Shown: one piece after another, positions 1-5,248 of the stretch
How positions within the stretch are numbered: position 1 is the stretch's first letter
How the letters are laid out: every line of letters begins with the position of its first letter
DNA from: Candidatus Kaiserbacteria bacterium RIFCSPHIGHO2_02_FULL_54_11b
GTDB taxonomy: Bacteria; Patescibacteriota; Minisyncoccia; Phycocordibacterales; UBA2100
Direction: 5' to 3'
Assembly: GCA_001781275.1 (NCBI GenBank)
Contig: MFLH01000050.1
Coordinates: forward strand, 1 to 6,418
DNA: 6,418 bases
Notes under the pieces: model-generated
What the model was told of the DNA's origin: nothing
Seen by the model: the letters and a program-made list of their open reading frames with translations, nothing else
The model's database searches: none
Translations under genes and position numbers: made by a program

Positions 1-305
1 CCTCCTCGACGTTTTCTTACCCTATATTTTAGAGATTTGTCAATAATAAAAACGCCCGCGTGTGGAGGCGCCGCTTGCGGAGGGGAGAGAGAACTCATCA
101 CCGCACGCGACGCGCCCGCACCCAGGCGCACTTACTATTTAGATTAAACGCTTCCCGAATCTTTCCCCTATTCGCGCGAATATGCGCAGGTTTGTTCCAT
201 CTCTGAGCCCGTCAGGAATGATGAACTCGGGAATGGAGGGGACGCAGCTTGATAGTTGCGACGTCCCCGTCGTGCCTCGCGCGAACCGCGAGGACTTGGA
301 AGGAA
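1..305. other. Non-coding edge region
   Basis: I see no convincing gene here. The left part alternates AT-rich (about 14-52) and GC-rich (about 53-130) sequence with no long supported frame. The right part (201-305) is the 3' flank of the minus-strand lipoprotein gene and carries copy A of the 3' element. A plus-strand reading frame runs from 182 to 670, but it is antisense to the lipoprotein gene and has no family resemblance, so I do not call it. Confidence 0.6.
169..182. repeat. 14-bp perfect palindrome
   Basis: The sequence TATTCGCGCGAATA is its own reverse complement. It lies outside any called gene, beyond copy A of the 3' element. It could be a protein-binding site or chance; nothing nearby decides. 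Confidence 0.4.
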
Positions 306-308
306 CTA
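201..308 (-). repeat. 3' UTR element, copy A
   Basis: On the minus strand this begins at the TAG stop (306-308) of the 261-aa lipoprotein. Bases 271-308 are identical to 1280-1317 at the end of the other lipoprotein gene. Hairpin 1 has a 7-bp stem (275-281 with 287-293) and a 5-nt loop. Hairpin 2 has a 7-bp stem (238-244 with 262-268); its sequence differs from copy B but pairing is kept. Further on, TGATGAACTCGG (219-230) and CTCTGA (201-206) recur in copy B with the same spacing. No U-run follows hairpin 1, so it is not a standard intrinsic terminator. It could be a 3' stability element, a processed RNA, or a relic of gene duplication. Confidence 0.7.
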
Positions 309-1091
309 CTCGCCAAATTGGACGTGAATTTCGAGCTCGGCTACGCCCTCCGTTGTCCAAACCCCGAGACGGAGCCCTTGACGTTCATCAACGATACGAT
401 CAAGTGATCGTCCTGACTCCTCAAGCATATCCGCGTAGACGGATAGCGTTAGTCCGGAAGATGGAACAACAATCATCGTTTGCGATGCGAGAGTGTATAG
501 GGCACCCGTGCTGTGACGCACGTCCGATAGCGGACCACTCACTACAACACCTTCGCAGTCCTCGATCCAAAGTGAATCGAAGAAGTCTGCGAACGCCACC
601 GGAGCCGCATATTCCGGATCATCGGGGTATCCCGGCGCCCGGAGGTCATCGAATCGATCCTCGAAGCTGATTTCTTCGATCGTCGTCGATTCACATGTGG
701 AGAAGACCCGCACGGCGCCAACGAATGCGCGGGAATCGCCGAACGTGAGTGGCTCCGTATCCGTCTCGATTTGCACCATCTGCACACATCGATCGGGATT
801 GGCCGGAGGCGACTCGATTTCGACATTACAGGCAGGTGAGATGACTGCCACGTCGATGTCGGAATCGGAGTCAGAGTCCGTGTCGGTGTCGCTATCTGCA
901 TCCGAATCCACATCTGCATCGGTGTCTGCGTCCGAGTCGGAGTCGACATCGCCGTCGCTGTTCGAATCCGAATCCCCATCGGCGTCGACTGGAGAAATAT
1001 CAGGTTCCATTTCGTGGCTCCCTACCTCCTGATGCGATAGGAAGCATCCACTGACCGCGATTACCGTGAGAAGCATCCAGAACTTCATCAT
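306..1091 (-). CDS. Small surface lipoprotein with Asp/Ser linker
   Basis: Predicted 261-aa lipoprotein. The N-terminus is a hydrophobic signal peptide ending in the lipobox AVSGC, with the lipidated cysteine at about residue 16. It is followed by a linker of alternating Asp with Ser/Ala/Thr/Val (about residues 36-80) and then a globular domain of about 180 residues. That domain resembles the N-terminal domain of the neighbouring 576-aa lipoprotein: both share a VG-x-x-x-V-x-S-x-CE stretch, a D-x-F-x-x-L stretch and a later YADM/FADV stretch. Function is unknown; anchoring on the outer face of the membrane is inferred. An AAGGAGG site lies 5 nt before the ATG at 1091. A GTG at 1094 and an ATG at 1088 are alternative starts; the latter has 8-nt spacing. 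The stop codon lies inside 3' element copy A. Confidence 0.85.
   Translation of the reverse strand: MMKFWMLLTVIAVSGCFLSHQEVGSHEMEPDISPVDADGDSDSNSDGDVDSDSDADTDADVDSDADSDTDTDSDSDSDIDVAVISPACNVEIESPPANPDRCVQMVQIETDTEPLTFGDSRAFVGAVRVFSTCESTTIEEISFEDRFDDLRAPGYPDDPEYAAPVAFADFFDSLWIEDCEGVVVSGPLSDVRHSTGALYTLASQTMIVVPSSGLTLSVYADMLEESGRSLDRIVDERQGLRLGVWTTEGVAELEIHVQFGE
852..986 (-). repeat. Asp/Ser/Ala-coding low-complexity repeat
   Basis: About 45 codons encoding alternating Asp and Ser/Ala/Thr/Val, built from degenerate 6-bp units (GAx then TCx or GCx). The product would be an extended, highly acidic linker between the lipid anchor and the folded domain. Unit changes of 6 bp keep the frame, so linker length could vary without breaking the gene. 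Confidence 0.85.
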
Positions 1092-1109
1092 CACATCCTC
1101 CTTGGTTAG

Positions 1110-1125
1110 TCCCGATCTTTCGGGA
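1110..1125 (-). promoter_or_regulatory. 5' leader hairpin before small lipoprotein
   Basis: Minus-strand sequence TCCCGA-AAGA-TCGGGA forms a perfect 6-bp stem with a 4-nt loop. It lies about 8 nt upstream of the AAGGAGG ribosome binding site. It could protect the transcript 5' end or tune ribosome access. No U-run follows, so a terminator is unlikely. Confidence 0.5.
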
Positions 1126-1218
1126 GTGTTTGTTCTTGTGAACCTCGACCGAGTTGATCAAACGCCGAAATTCAGCATCAGATCACCTCGATCGAGATTG
1201 TTTCAAAGAACTTTCAAT

Positions 1219-1317
1219 CTCTGAATTCACCATTTCTGATGAACTCGGTGATTGAGGGATGAGCAGAAGTGCGCATCCCCGTGCCTCGCGCGAACCGCGA
1301 GGACTTGGAAGGAACTA
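1219..1317 (-). repeat. 3' UTR element, copy B
   Basis: Second copy of the element, beginning on the minus strand at the TAG stop (1315-1317) of the 576-aa lipoprotein gene. Bases 1280-1317 match copy A exactly. Hairpin 1 is 1284-1290 paired with 1296-1302. Hairpin 2 pairs GGGATG (1256-1261) with CATCCC (1274-1279) and adds an inner GCA/TGC stem around a GAAG loop. Against copy A, a C-G pair has become T-A, which is compensatory. TGATGAACTCGG recurs at 1237-1248. The rest of the gap up to the next gene's leader shows nothing else clear. Confidence 0.7.
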
Positions 1318-3045
1318 GTAGGCGAGTGTACAGCCCGCGACAGGCAGCGTGTCGATTGCCGTGATCTCCTCGCTGATACCGTCGCTCCAGGCGATGTCAC
1401 CGAGGTCCAGACCGACGGTTACGCGATCATCCGTCGCGGCGTCACTTGTGTCCAGGGTGACGATGAAGGTCCGAGTGTGGTCGGCGGAATTGCTGCCGAC
1501 AATCTCGGTCTCCTCGAACGAGTCGAAGTCGACGTCACCCATCGTGACACCGGCCAGGTAATTGTACTCGGCGAGGAGGTTACTCTCCATGACGCTGTCC
1601 TTGTACACCCGTACAGCGCGCGGCGCAGTCGTTTCGATCGTCGAGCCGACATCGAGGTTGAACCTCGAGATCGTCGCCGAGTAGCTGCCTTCGTTCATGG
1701 CGTTGTTCACCACGAACTTGGCGACGGTCTGCCTCGAAGAGCTTGACTGGGGTCCACACGGACTGTCCGCGGCCCGAGAGATCGTGATCCTGGTGCGGTA
1801 GATGGTGAAGACGTTCGCGAGAACATCCTCATCCTCCTCACCGAGACCATAGTGCTGTGATGGTCCGTCGATGGACTGACCACTGGACCGGCCAGTCGCC
1901 TGCACCGACACCGCGGGAACATCCGGTTCATCCATTCTGATCACCGGCTGGAACTGGTCTCCCGACCTTCCGCCGCCTTCCCACGATGTGACTTCCGCCG
2001 TGAGAGACACGGGAATTATCCCACCGGCCGGGACCTCCAGACTCAACCAATCGAAGACCGCTTCGCCCAGGTTGTTCAACGAGGCAAGCGTGCCGCCGAT
2101 CTGCGCGCCGGTATCGGCTCGCCGGAGTTTGAGGTTCCAGAGCGAACCGAGCCCAACAAGTAGATCGAAGTGGATCGTCACCTCGTCGACCACAACGTTC
2201 TCGAGCAGCCTCGAGGCGCTGAAGTCGAAGCGGGCCACCTCCACATCTTCCGCCCCCATGACCAACTGACGGCCGGGGGGATTGTGCGGATCAAGGGAAA
2301 CCGTAAGTCCCCCCCGCTCTGCCAACCACAGCCGTTGGAGATCATCGAGATCGGCGAGGTAAGGGGCTCCGCTTTCCATCCCCGCCGCGATGACTTCGGA
2401 CACGTTCACGACGCCATCCGTATCATCGTTCACGTCGCCCAGGCTTGAGAGGGAATGTTCGCGCATGACATCAGCGAACACGTGAAAAACGATCCGCTCG
2501 TCAACCCGCACCCTGAACGGTATCCGCGGCGTGAAGGCATAGGTCATGCCTTCTAAGTCGGTCAACCAGCCGAACACTCCAGCCACGCGAGTACCGTCTC
2601 GGAACGTCAACTGGAGATTCTGGAAGATGTCGGCCATCGTGTCGCCGGTCGCATCCACATCCATGTCGTCGGCGAGGATGATTTGAGTGATGTCCACATC
2701 CTCGCAAAGCGAGGTCACGGAGAAGCTGCCGACAGCTATCTCCGATCCCAGAACACCGCTGGGCAATTCCGGACTGGCGTCAGGAATCTCCCAGTTCTTC
2801 TCGACAAGCAGACAATCCTGCTGGTCGGCATCGGCATCCGAGTCGCTGTCCACGTCGGCGTCGCTGTTCGAATCCGAATCGGAATCCGAATCGGCGTCGG
2901 CATCTGCATCCGAGTCCGTGTCGGCGTCCGTGTCGGAATCAGAATCCGCGTCGCCGTCCGCGACGAGCCGCGGGTCGTCAATCAGACCCGTCGAACCGCC
3001 GCAACCGACCAACGCAACCACGACGCACAGCATCATCTTCTTCAT
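1315..3045 (-). CDS. Large surface lipoprotein with Asp/Ser linker
   Basis: Predicted 576-aa lipoprotein. The short signal peptide ends in lipobox LVGC, with the lipidated Cys at about residue 15. An Asp/Ser/Ala linker follows (about 30-74). Next is a domain (about 78-205) paralogous to the 261-aa neighbour, then an EF-hand/dockerin-like calcium loop (NDDTDGVVNVSE, about 206-217). The remaining roughly 350 residues are rich in beta-strand-like patterns, suggesting repeated sandwich domains as in surface proteins. No catalytic motif is visible. The chosen ATG has GGAGG 7 nt upstream. A start 9 codons earlier (3072) would place residues before the signal peptide, read across the ribosome binding site and enter the palindrome, so I reject it. 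Attachment to the cell surface is inferred from the lipobox; ligand unknown. Confidence 0.87.
   Translation of the reverse strand: MKKMMLCVVVALVGCGGSTGLIDDPRLVADGDADSDSDTDADTDSDADADADSDSDSDSNSDADVDSDSDADADQQDCLLVEKNWEIPDASPELPSGVLGSEIAVGSFSVTSLCEDVDITQIILADDMDVDATGDTMADIFQNLQLTFRDGTRVAGVFGWLTDLEGMTYAFTPRIPFRVRVDERIVFHVFADVMREHSLSSLGDVNDDTDGVVNVSEVIAAGMESGAPYLADLDDLQRLWLAERGGLTVSLDPHNPPGRQLVMGAEDVEVARFDFSASRLLENVVVDEVTIHFDLLVGLGSLWNLKLRRADTGAQIGGTLASLNNLGEAVFDWLSLEVPAGGIIPVSLTAEVTSWEGGGRSGDQFQPVIRMDEPDVPAVSVQATGRSSGQSIDGPSQHYGLGEEDEDVLANVFTIYRTRITISRAADSPCGPQSSSSRQTVAKFVVNNAMNEGSYSATISRFNLDVGSTIETTAPRAVRVYKDSVMESNLLAEYNYLAGVTMGDVDFDSFEETEIVGSNSADHTRTFIVTLDTSDAATDDRVTVGLDLGDIAWSDGISEEITAIDTLPVAGCTLAY
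2824..2958 (-). repeat. Asp/Ser/Ala-coding low-complexity repeat
   Basis: About 45 codons of alternating Asp with Ser/Ala/Thr/Val/Asn. Several tandem GAATCC/GAATCG hexamers lie around 2870-2893. It matches the linker of the smaller lipoprotein in length and composition and shares short identical DNA runs with it, so recombination or slippage between or within the two is plausible. Confidence 0.85.
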
Positions 3046-3063
3046 CCGAATTCCTCCTTCTGT

Positions 3064-3091
3064 ATAGGCCAATTCGTACGAATAGGCCTAT
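3064..3091. promoter_or_regulatory. 28-bp near-perfect palindrome, putative operator
   Basis: The two 14-bp half-sites match at 13 of 14 positions (only 3071/3084 mismatch), with no spacer at the centre (between 3077 and 3078). It lies a few bases upstream of the GGAGG of the 576-aa lipoprotein gene and about 90 bp from the start of the divergent coiled-coil gene. It may be an operator for a dimeric regulator at the lipoprotein promoter, or an RNA hairpin in the leader. No regulator gene is present in the window. Confidence 0.6.
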
Positions 3092-3143
3092 GATGGCTAG
3101 ACCTCGAACCCCCGAACCATTCAGGGACTCAAGACTGTCCACG

Positions 3144-3172
3144 TTGCGGGCCTGCAATCACTTTGATACCAT
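3144..3172 (+). promoter_or_regulatory. Promoter for coiled-coil gene
   Basis: TTGCGG (3144-3149), a 17-nt spacer, then TACCAT (3167-3172) preceded by TGA, giving an extended TGn -10. The ATG at 3182 is only 9 nt after the -10 and has no Shine-Dalgarno site, so the transcript is probably leaderless or nearly so. Confidence 0.5.
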
Positions 3173-3181
3173 GACTTTCGT

Positions 3182-3481
3182 ATGAACGGCGAACCTACAA
3201 ACCACGAGATACTCGAAGCCATCCAGACGTTTTCCTCGAGCGTTGACCAGCGTTTTGATCGAGTTGATCAACGACTCGACCGAGTCGAGGCCACCATGGT
3301 CACCAAGGACTATCTGGACGAGAAACTCGCCGATCTCCGCGGCGACCTCGTCGTGCTGACTCGAAAAGAAGATGCCAAAGTTCGGACACTTGTTGAAATC
3401 CTCCGCGAAAGGAAGGTGCTCACTGACGACGACGCCAAACGCATCCTTTCGATGGAACCGTTTCCTCAGCTGGCTCTCTGA
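3182..3481 (+). CDS. Small coiled-coil hypothetical protein
   Basis: Predicted 99-aa soluble protein with no signal peptide or membrane segment. Residues about 20-37 carry two heptad units of the type VDQRxDRVDQRLDRVE, a clear coiled coil. Residues about 40-65 (TKDYLDEKLADLRGDLVVLTRKED) continue as charged helix, and the C-terminus ends KRILSMEPFPQ. From memory, similar proteins recur in CPR genomes as hypotheticals; the role is unknown, perhaps oligomeric scaffolding. It is transcribed divergently from the 576-aa lipoprotein gene, is preceded by a close extended -10 promoter, lacks a Shine-Dalgarno site and is followed 18 bases later by a strong terminator, so it is a single-gene unit. A frame on the opposite strand covers the same bases but has no comparable pattern. 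Confidence 0.82.
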   Translation: MNGEPTNHEILEAIQTFSSSVDQRFDRVDQRLDRVEATMVTKDYLDEKLADLRGDLVVLTRKEDAKVRTLVEILRERKVLTDDDAKRILSMEPFPQLAL

Positions 3482-3499
3482 TATCAAGCAACTTCTGAT

Positions 3500-3525
3500 C
3501 CGCGCCGCACTGGCGCGGTTTTTTT
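3500..3525 (+). terminator. Intrinsic terminator after coiled-coil gene
   Basis: CCGCGCC (3500-3506) pairs perfectly with GGCGCGG (3512-3518) across a 5-nt loop, followed directly by seven T. This is a textbook Rho-independent terminator. Confidence 0.95.
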
Positions 3526-3566
3526 ATTCCATCTCTGAGTCCGCCTTCCGTGTCATCCTGAGCTTG

Positions 3567-3586
3567 CCTGCCTGCCGGCAGGCAGG
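3567..3586. repeat. 20-bp perfect palindrome
   Basis: CCTGCCTGCC followed by its reverse complement, with no spacer. It follows TGTCATCCTGAGC (3551-3563), which resembles the left half of a short intergenic repeat seen in several bacterial groups including CPR (from memory). Likely a REP-like dispersed palindrome rather than a terminator, since no T-run follows. Confidence 0.6.
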
Positions 3587-3601
3587 TTAGAGCCGGGTTT
3601 C

Positions 3602-3646
3602 CTGTTCTGAAATCACCACCGAAGTGATGGTCTCGGTACAGAAAGG
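3602..3646. repeat. 45-bp dispersed element, copy 1
   Basis: Identical over 45 bp to 4358-4402 and 5743-5787. Outer arms TTCTG/CAGAA pair. The inner stem is best on the minus strand, where CATCAC-TTCG-GTGGTG gives 6 bp (one G-U) closed by a cUUCGg tetraloop; the plus strand has a C-A mismatch there. This copy precedes hicB by about 50 bp, and partial similarity to copy 3 continues past the core to about 3673. Confidence 0.85.
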
Positions 3647-3657
3647 AAGAGCTCTGT

Positions 3658-3686
3658 TTGCCCCATCGCAATATCCGTGCTACGCT
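3658..3686 (+). promoter_or_regulatory. Promoter for hicBA
   Basis: TTGCCC (3658-3663), a 17-nt spacer, then TACGCT (3681-3686) preceded by TGC (extended -10). The -10 ends 7 nt before the hicB ATG. The -35 lies in the tail shared with repeat copy 3, where it reads CTGCCC. The -10 is only a partial consensus match. Confidence 0.4.
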
Positions 3687-3693
3687 CTCTTAT

Positions 3694-3945
3694 ATGAAAC
3701 GCGCTACCTCAAAACATTCTATTCAACTCCGGGGTTCACTTTACCCGGTTATTGTTCATGAGGACGAAAAGGGCGGGTATTGGGCAGAGTGTCCGGCGTT
3801 CGAGGGTTGTTACACCCAAGGCGAAACACTTGAAGAGACGTTGGACAATATCACCGAGGCCATCCACATCTGTCGAGAGGAACTTGCTCCTCGCCAAGCT
3901 CGGAGCGCGGGACAGGGTGTTAGCCTTCATCTTGTCCGCGCCTGA
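3694..3945 (+). CDS. hicB: HicB-family antitoxin
   Basis: Predicted 83-aa antitoxin of the short HicB (UPF0150) type. It should bind and neutralise the HicA toxin encoded next to it. Residues about 17-64 form the partial RNase H-like fold, with the family signature GGYWAECPAFEGCYTQGETLEE (about 28-49) and the helix DNITEAIH. There is no added C-terminal HTH or ribbon-helix-helix domain, so DNA-based autoregulation is not evident from this protein. I chose the ATG at 3694 because the frame upstream (from 3658) runs through the promoter and repeat tail. No Shine-Dalgarno site is present; translation is probably leaderless. hicA starts 3 nt after its stop, so they form an operon in hicBA order. 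Confidence 0.9.
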   Translation: MKRATSKHSIQLRGSLYPVIVHEDEKGGYWAECPAFEGCYTQGETLEETLDNITEAIHICREELAPRQARSAGQGVSLHLVRA

Positions 3946-3948
3946 TAT

Positions 3949-4170
3949 ATGGGTCGCTTGGCAGGAGTCTCTGGACGAATTGCCGTCAAAAAGTTTTTAC
4001 AACTCGGATACTCCATTACGCGCCAACGAGGCAGTCATGTTCGGCTACATCATGCTGATCCAAAACACCGACCTCTGACTGTTCCACTTCACGCGGAATT
4101 GAAGAAGGGACTCTTGCATCAACTTATCAAAGACGCGGGATTAACAGTGAAGGATTTTTTAGACTTATGA
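3949..4170 (+). CDS. hicA: HicA-family mRNA interferase toxin
   Basis: Predicted 73-aa HicA (YcfA-like) toxin, a small double-stranded RNA-binding-fold ribonuclease that cleaves mRNA. Visible marks are RQRGSHVRL with the presumed catalytic His at residue 30, TVPLH (about 44-48) and the C-terminal KKGLLHQLIKDAGLTVKDFLDL, all as expected for the family and of full length. It lies 3 nt after hicB and has no Shine-Dalgarno site, so translation is probably coupled to that of the antitoxin. A terminator follows. The toxin appears intact, so the module is likely functional. Confidence 0.93.
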   Translation: MGRLAGVSGRIAVKKFLQLGYSITRQRGSHVRLHHADPKHRPLTVPLHAELKKGLLHQLIKDAGLTVKDFLDL

Positions 4171-4186
4171 TTCTATAGGAGTTTTG

Positions 4187-4218
4187 AAAACCGCCCCACT
4201 AATCGGGGCTGTTTTTTT
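4187..4218 (+). terminator. Intrinsic terminator after hicA
   Basis: AAAAC-C-GCCCC pairs with GGGGC-T-GTTTT (one mismatch, 7-nt loop), followed by a T-run to 4218. It begins 17 nt after the hicA stop. Confidence 0.92.
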
Positions 4219-4246
4219 ATTCTCCTCATCTGAATCCTCCAATCAT

Positions 4247-4271
4247 AGTCCCCGAGCGCAGTCGAGGGGCT
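4247..4271. repeat. Short palindromic intergenic repeat
   Basis: Contains CCCCGAGCGCAGTCGAGGGG (4250-4269), matching the general form of the CCTGAGCGxAGTCGAAGG intergenic palindrome that I recall from many bacterial genomes, including CPR. The arms CCCC/GGGG pair and AG/CT extends them across a bulged T. Confidence 0.55.
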
Positions 4272-4300
4272 ACCTTGATGAGTTCGGATGAGAAGAAGCG

Positions 4301-4338
4301 ATTATCACTTTTGCGACGATCGTTCAGAAAGTGATAAT
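4301..4338. repeat. Inverted repeat with 11-bp perfect arms
   Basis: ATTATCACTTT (4301-4311) and AAAGTGATAAT (4328-4338) are exact reverse complements around a 16-nt loop that itself contains CGATCG. A T-rich stretch follows on the plus strand. It may be a back-up terminator, an operator, or the end of a small mobile element. Confidence 0.65.
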
Positions 4339-4357
4339 TTATTATTTTCCTTTTTTA

Positions 4358-4402
4358 CTGTTCTGAAATCACCACCGAAGTGATGGTCTCGGTACAGAAA
4401 GG
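4358..4402. repeat. 45-bp dispersed element, copy 2
   Basis: Core identical to copies 1 and 3. Its plus-strand downstream flank differs: here the sequence after the core forms its own 9-bp hairpin (4399-4420). This copy is the only one not followed by a plus-strand gene; on the minus strand it lies 3' of the 196-aa gene. Confidence 0.85.
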
Positions 4403-4420
4403 GAAACGCGTGTTTCCCTT
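4399..4420 (-). terminator. Possible terminator of 196-aa gene
   Basis: AAGGGAAAC pairs perfectly with GTTTCCCTT across a 4-nt loop; on the minus strand TCT follows the stem, which itself ends in TTT. It lies about 75 nt past the stop of the 196-aa gene. The U-run is weak, so it may instead be part of the repeat. Confidence 0.35.
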
Positions 4421-4495
4421 CGCCGCAAGGTGAGCCCTCGCGACTTTCCCGGCATACTTTCGGAAGTCGGGACGTTTGGGCACGAACAGAAGAGA

Positions 4496-5086
4496 CTAGT
4501 CGGAGACCTCCGCGAAGGTGCGCCAGTAGTTGTTGATGTTCCACGCCCGGTTGAGGGCGGAGACCACTTCCACGCGGTTGGGCGGCGTTCCGACCATGCG
4601 AGCGAGACTCGCGAGATAGTCGTGCTCGCGCATGACGTGTTCCTTGGTAGGACCCGCCACAACCCTCACCGACACCACCACGTGCGTGACGCCCTCGAGA
4701 GCCGCATCGTCGAGCGGCTTCTCCTCGAACTCCCTGCAGTCCGCGAGGTACATCTCCTTGGTGAGGACGATGACCAAGCACTCCTCGGGCGGAAGCGCAT
4801 GCTCACGCTTTAGAAAGAGATCAACGCGGCCGTGGAGCACTCGCATCACGTAGTGTTCAGTGGACTTGGTCCTACGGCCGACACCGCTCGAGACGAGGGG
4901 GAGTACGTCCAGCGGAAGCTTGATGCGCCAATCTTCTTGCTCGTCGTCTGGCTGGGTGTTCTCGATGAAACTCGGAACACACTGGAACACGATGCGGGCG
5001 AAGGCCTCCTTGTCGAGCACCTTCGGCCCGATGACAAGCCCCTCCTTGAGAGCCGGAATATTCGGGCTGAATGCCAATCGGGTCAT
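4496..5086 (-). CDS. Conserved hypothetical protein, CPR-type
   Basis: Predicted 196-aa soluble protein with no signal peptide or membrane segment. I do not recognise a function. Visible landmarks: N-terminal TRLAFSPNIPALKEGLVIGPKVLD; EHYVMRVLHGRVDLFLKRE (about 77-95); a hydrophobic strand LVIVLTKEMYLAD (about 103-115); THVVVSVRVVAGP (about 134-146); and an aromatic C-terminus NNYWRTFAEVSD. From memory, proteins with this layout and a similar VAD-like ending occur as hypotheticals in CPR genomes, which supports the taxonomic guess. The ATG at 5086 has GGAGG 5 nt upstream; a GTG at 5116 is less likely. It is divergent from the antitoxin gene at 5249; the gap between holds a CGGCA/TGCCG hairpin (5116-5128) and no clear minus-strand promoter. 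Confidence 0.85.
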   Translation of the reverse strand: MTRLAFSPNIPALKEGLVIGPKVLDKEAFARIVFQCVPSFIENTQPDDEQEDWRIKLPLDVLPLVSSGVGRRTKSTEHYVMRVLHGRVDLFLKREHALPPEECLVIVLTKEMYLADCREFEEKPLDDAALEGVTHVVVSVRVVAGPTKEHVMREHDYLASLARMVGTPPNRVEVVSALNRAWNINNYWRTFAEVSD

Positions 5087-5226
5087 GTTTCCCTCCATCG
5101 TAGAGAACTTCTCCACGGCAATATGCCGCAGTCCATCGCTCCTCGATTGGCCTCTCGATTTGCATCAAGAATCCAATTGAGGGGCTGAATGGCTCGGCTG
5201 AAGATCGGTTATTGATTCGTGCTCGG

Positions 5227-5235
5227 TGTTATGAT
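5227..5235 (+). promoter_or_regulatory. Extended -10 before antitoxin gene
   Basis: TGTTATGAT is a TGn extended -10 (TATGAT at 5230-5235). The ATG at 5249 is 13 nt downstream with no Shine-Dalgarno site. No good -35 sits at 17 nt; TTGATT at 5212-5217 is too close. A leaderless or very short leader is likely. Confidence 0.5.
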
Positions 5236-5248
5236 ACTGTCGTTTTAT

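Larger units (their letters stand above)
4219..4495. other. Repeat-dense gap between convergent units
   Basis: No gene is supported here. It holds, in order, a palindromic intergenic repeat (4247-4271), an 11-bp-arm inverted repeat (4301-4338), copy 2 of the 45-bp element (4358-4402), an overlapping hairpin (4399-4420) and a further hairpin with arms 4441-4446 and 4464-4469. It separates hicA (plus) from the 196-aa gene (minus), which converge on it. Confidence 0.7.

Noticed and set aside
275..293. Standard intrinsic terminators at hairpin 1 of the 3' element (both copies)
   Set aside because: The stem is strong but no U-run follows on the minus strand in either copy.
1252..1746. 164-aa plus-strand open frame
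   Set aside because: It is antisense to the 576-aa lipoprotein gene, which has a lipobox, a Shine-Dalgarno site and a paralogue; the antisense product has no family look.
2683..3093. Plus-strand frames rich in Ser/Glu or Ile/Arg/Val repeats
   Set aside because: They are antisense readings of the Asp/Ser linker repeat and cross the lipoprotein start and the palindrome.
3095..3120. tRNA 3' end or att-site relic on the minus strand (GGTTCGAGG-like)
   Set aside because: The flanking bases do not pair as a T-stem and no acceptor or anticodon arm can be found.
3158..3487. 109-aa minus-strand open frame
   Set aside because: It covers the coiled-coil gene on the other strand; the plus-strand product has a clear heptad pattern, promoter and terminator.
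3602..3646. T-box or known riboswitch
   Set aside because: No T-box sequence or aptamer motif that I recognise, and the genes downstream are TA-type, not biosynthetic.
4305..4781. 158-aa minus-strand frame
   Set aside because: It is another frame of the 196-aa gene that then runs through repeat copy 2; the product is compositionally unlikely.
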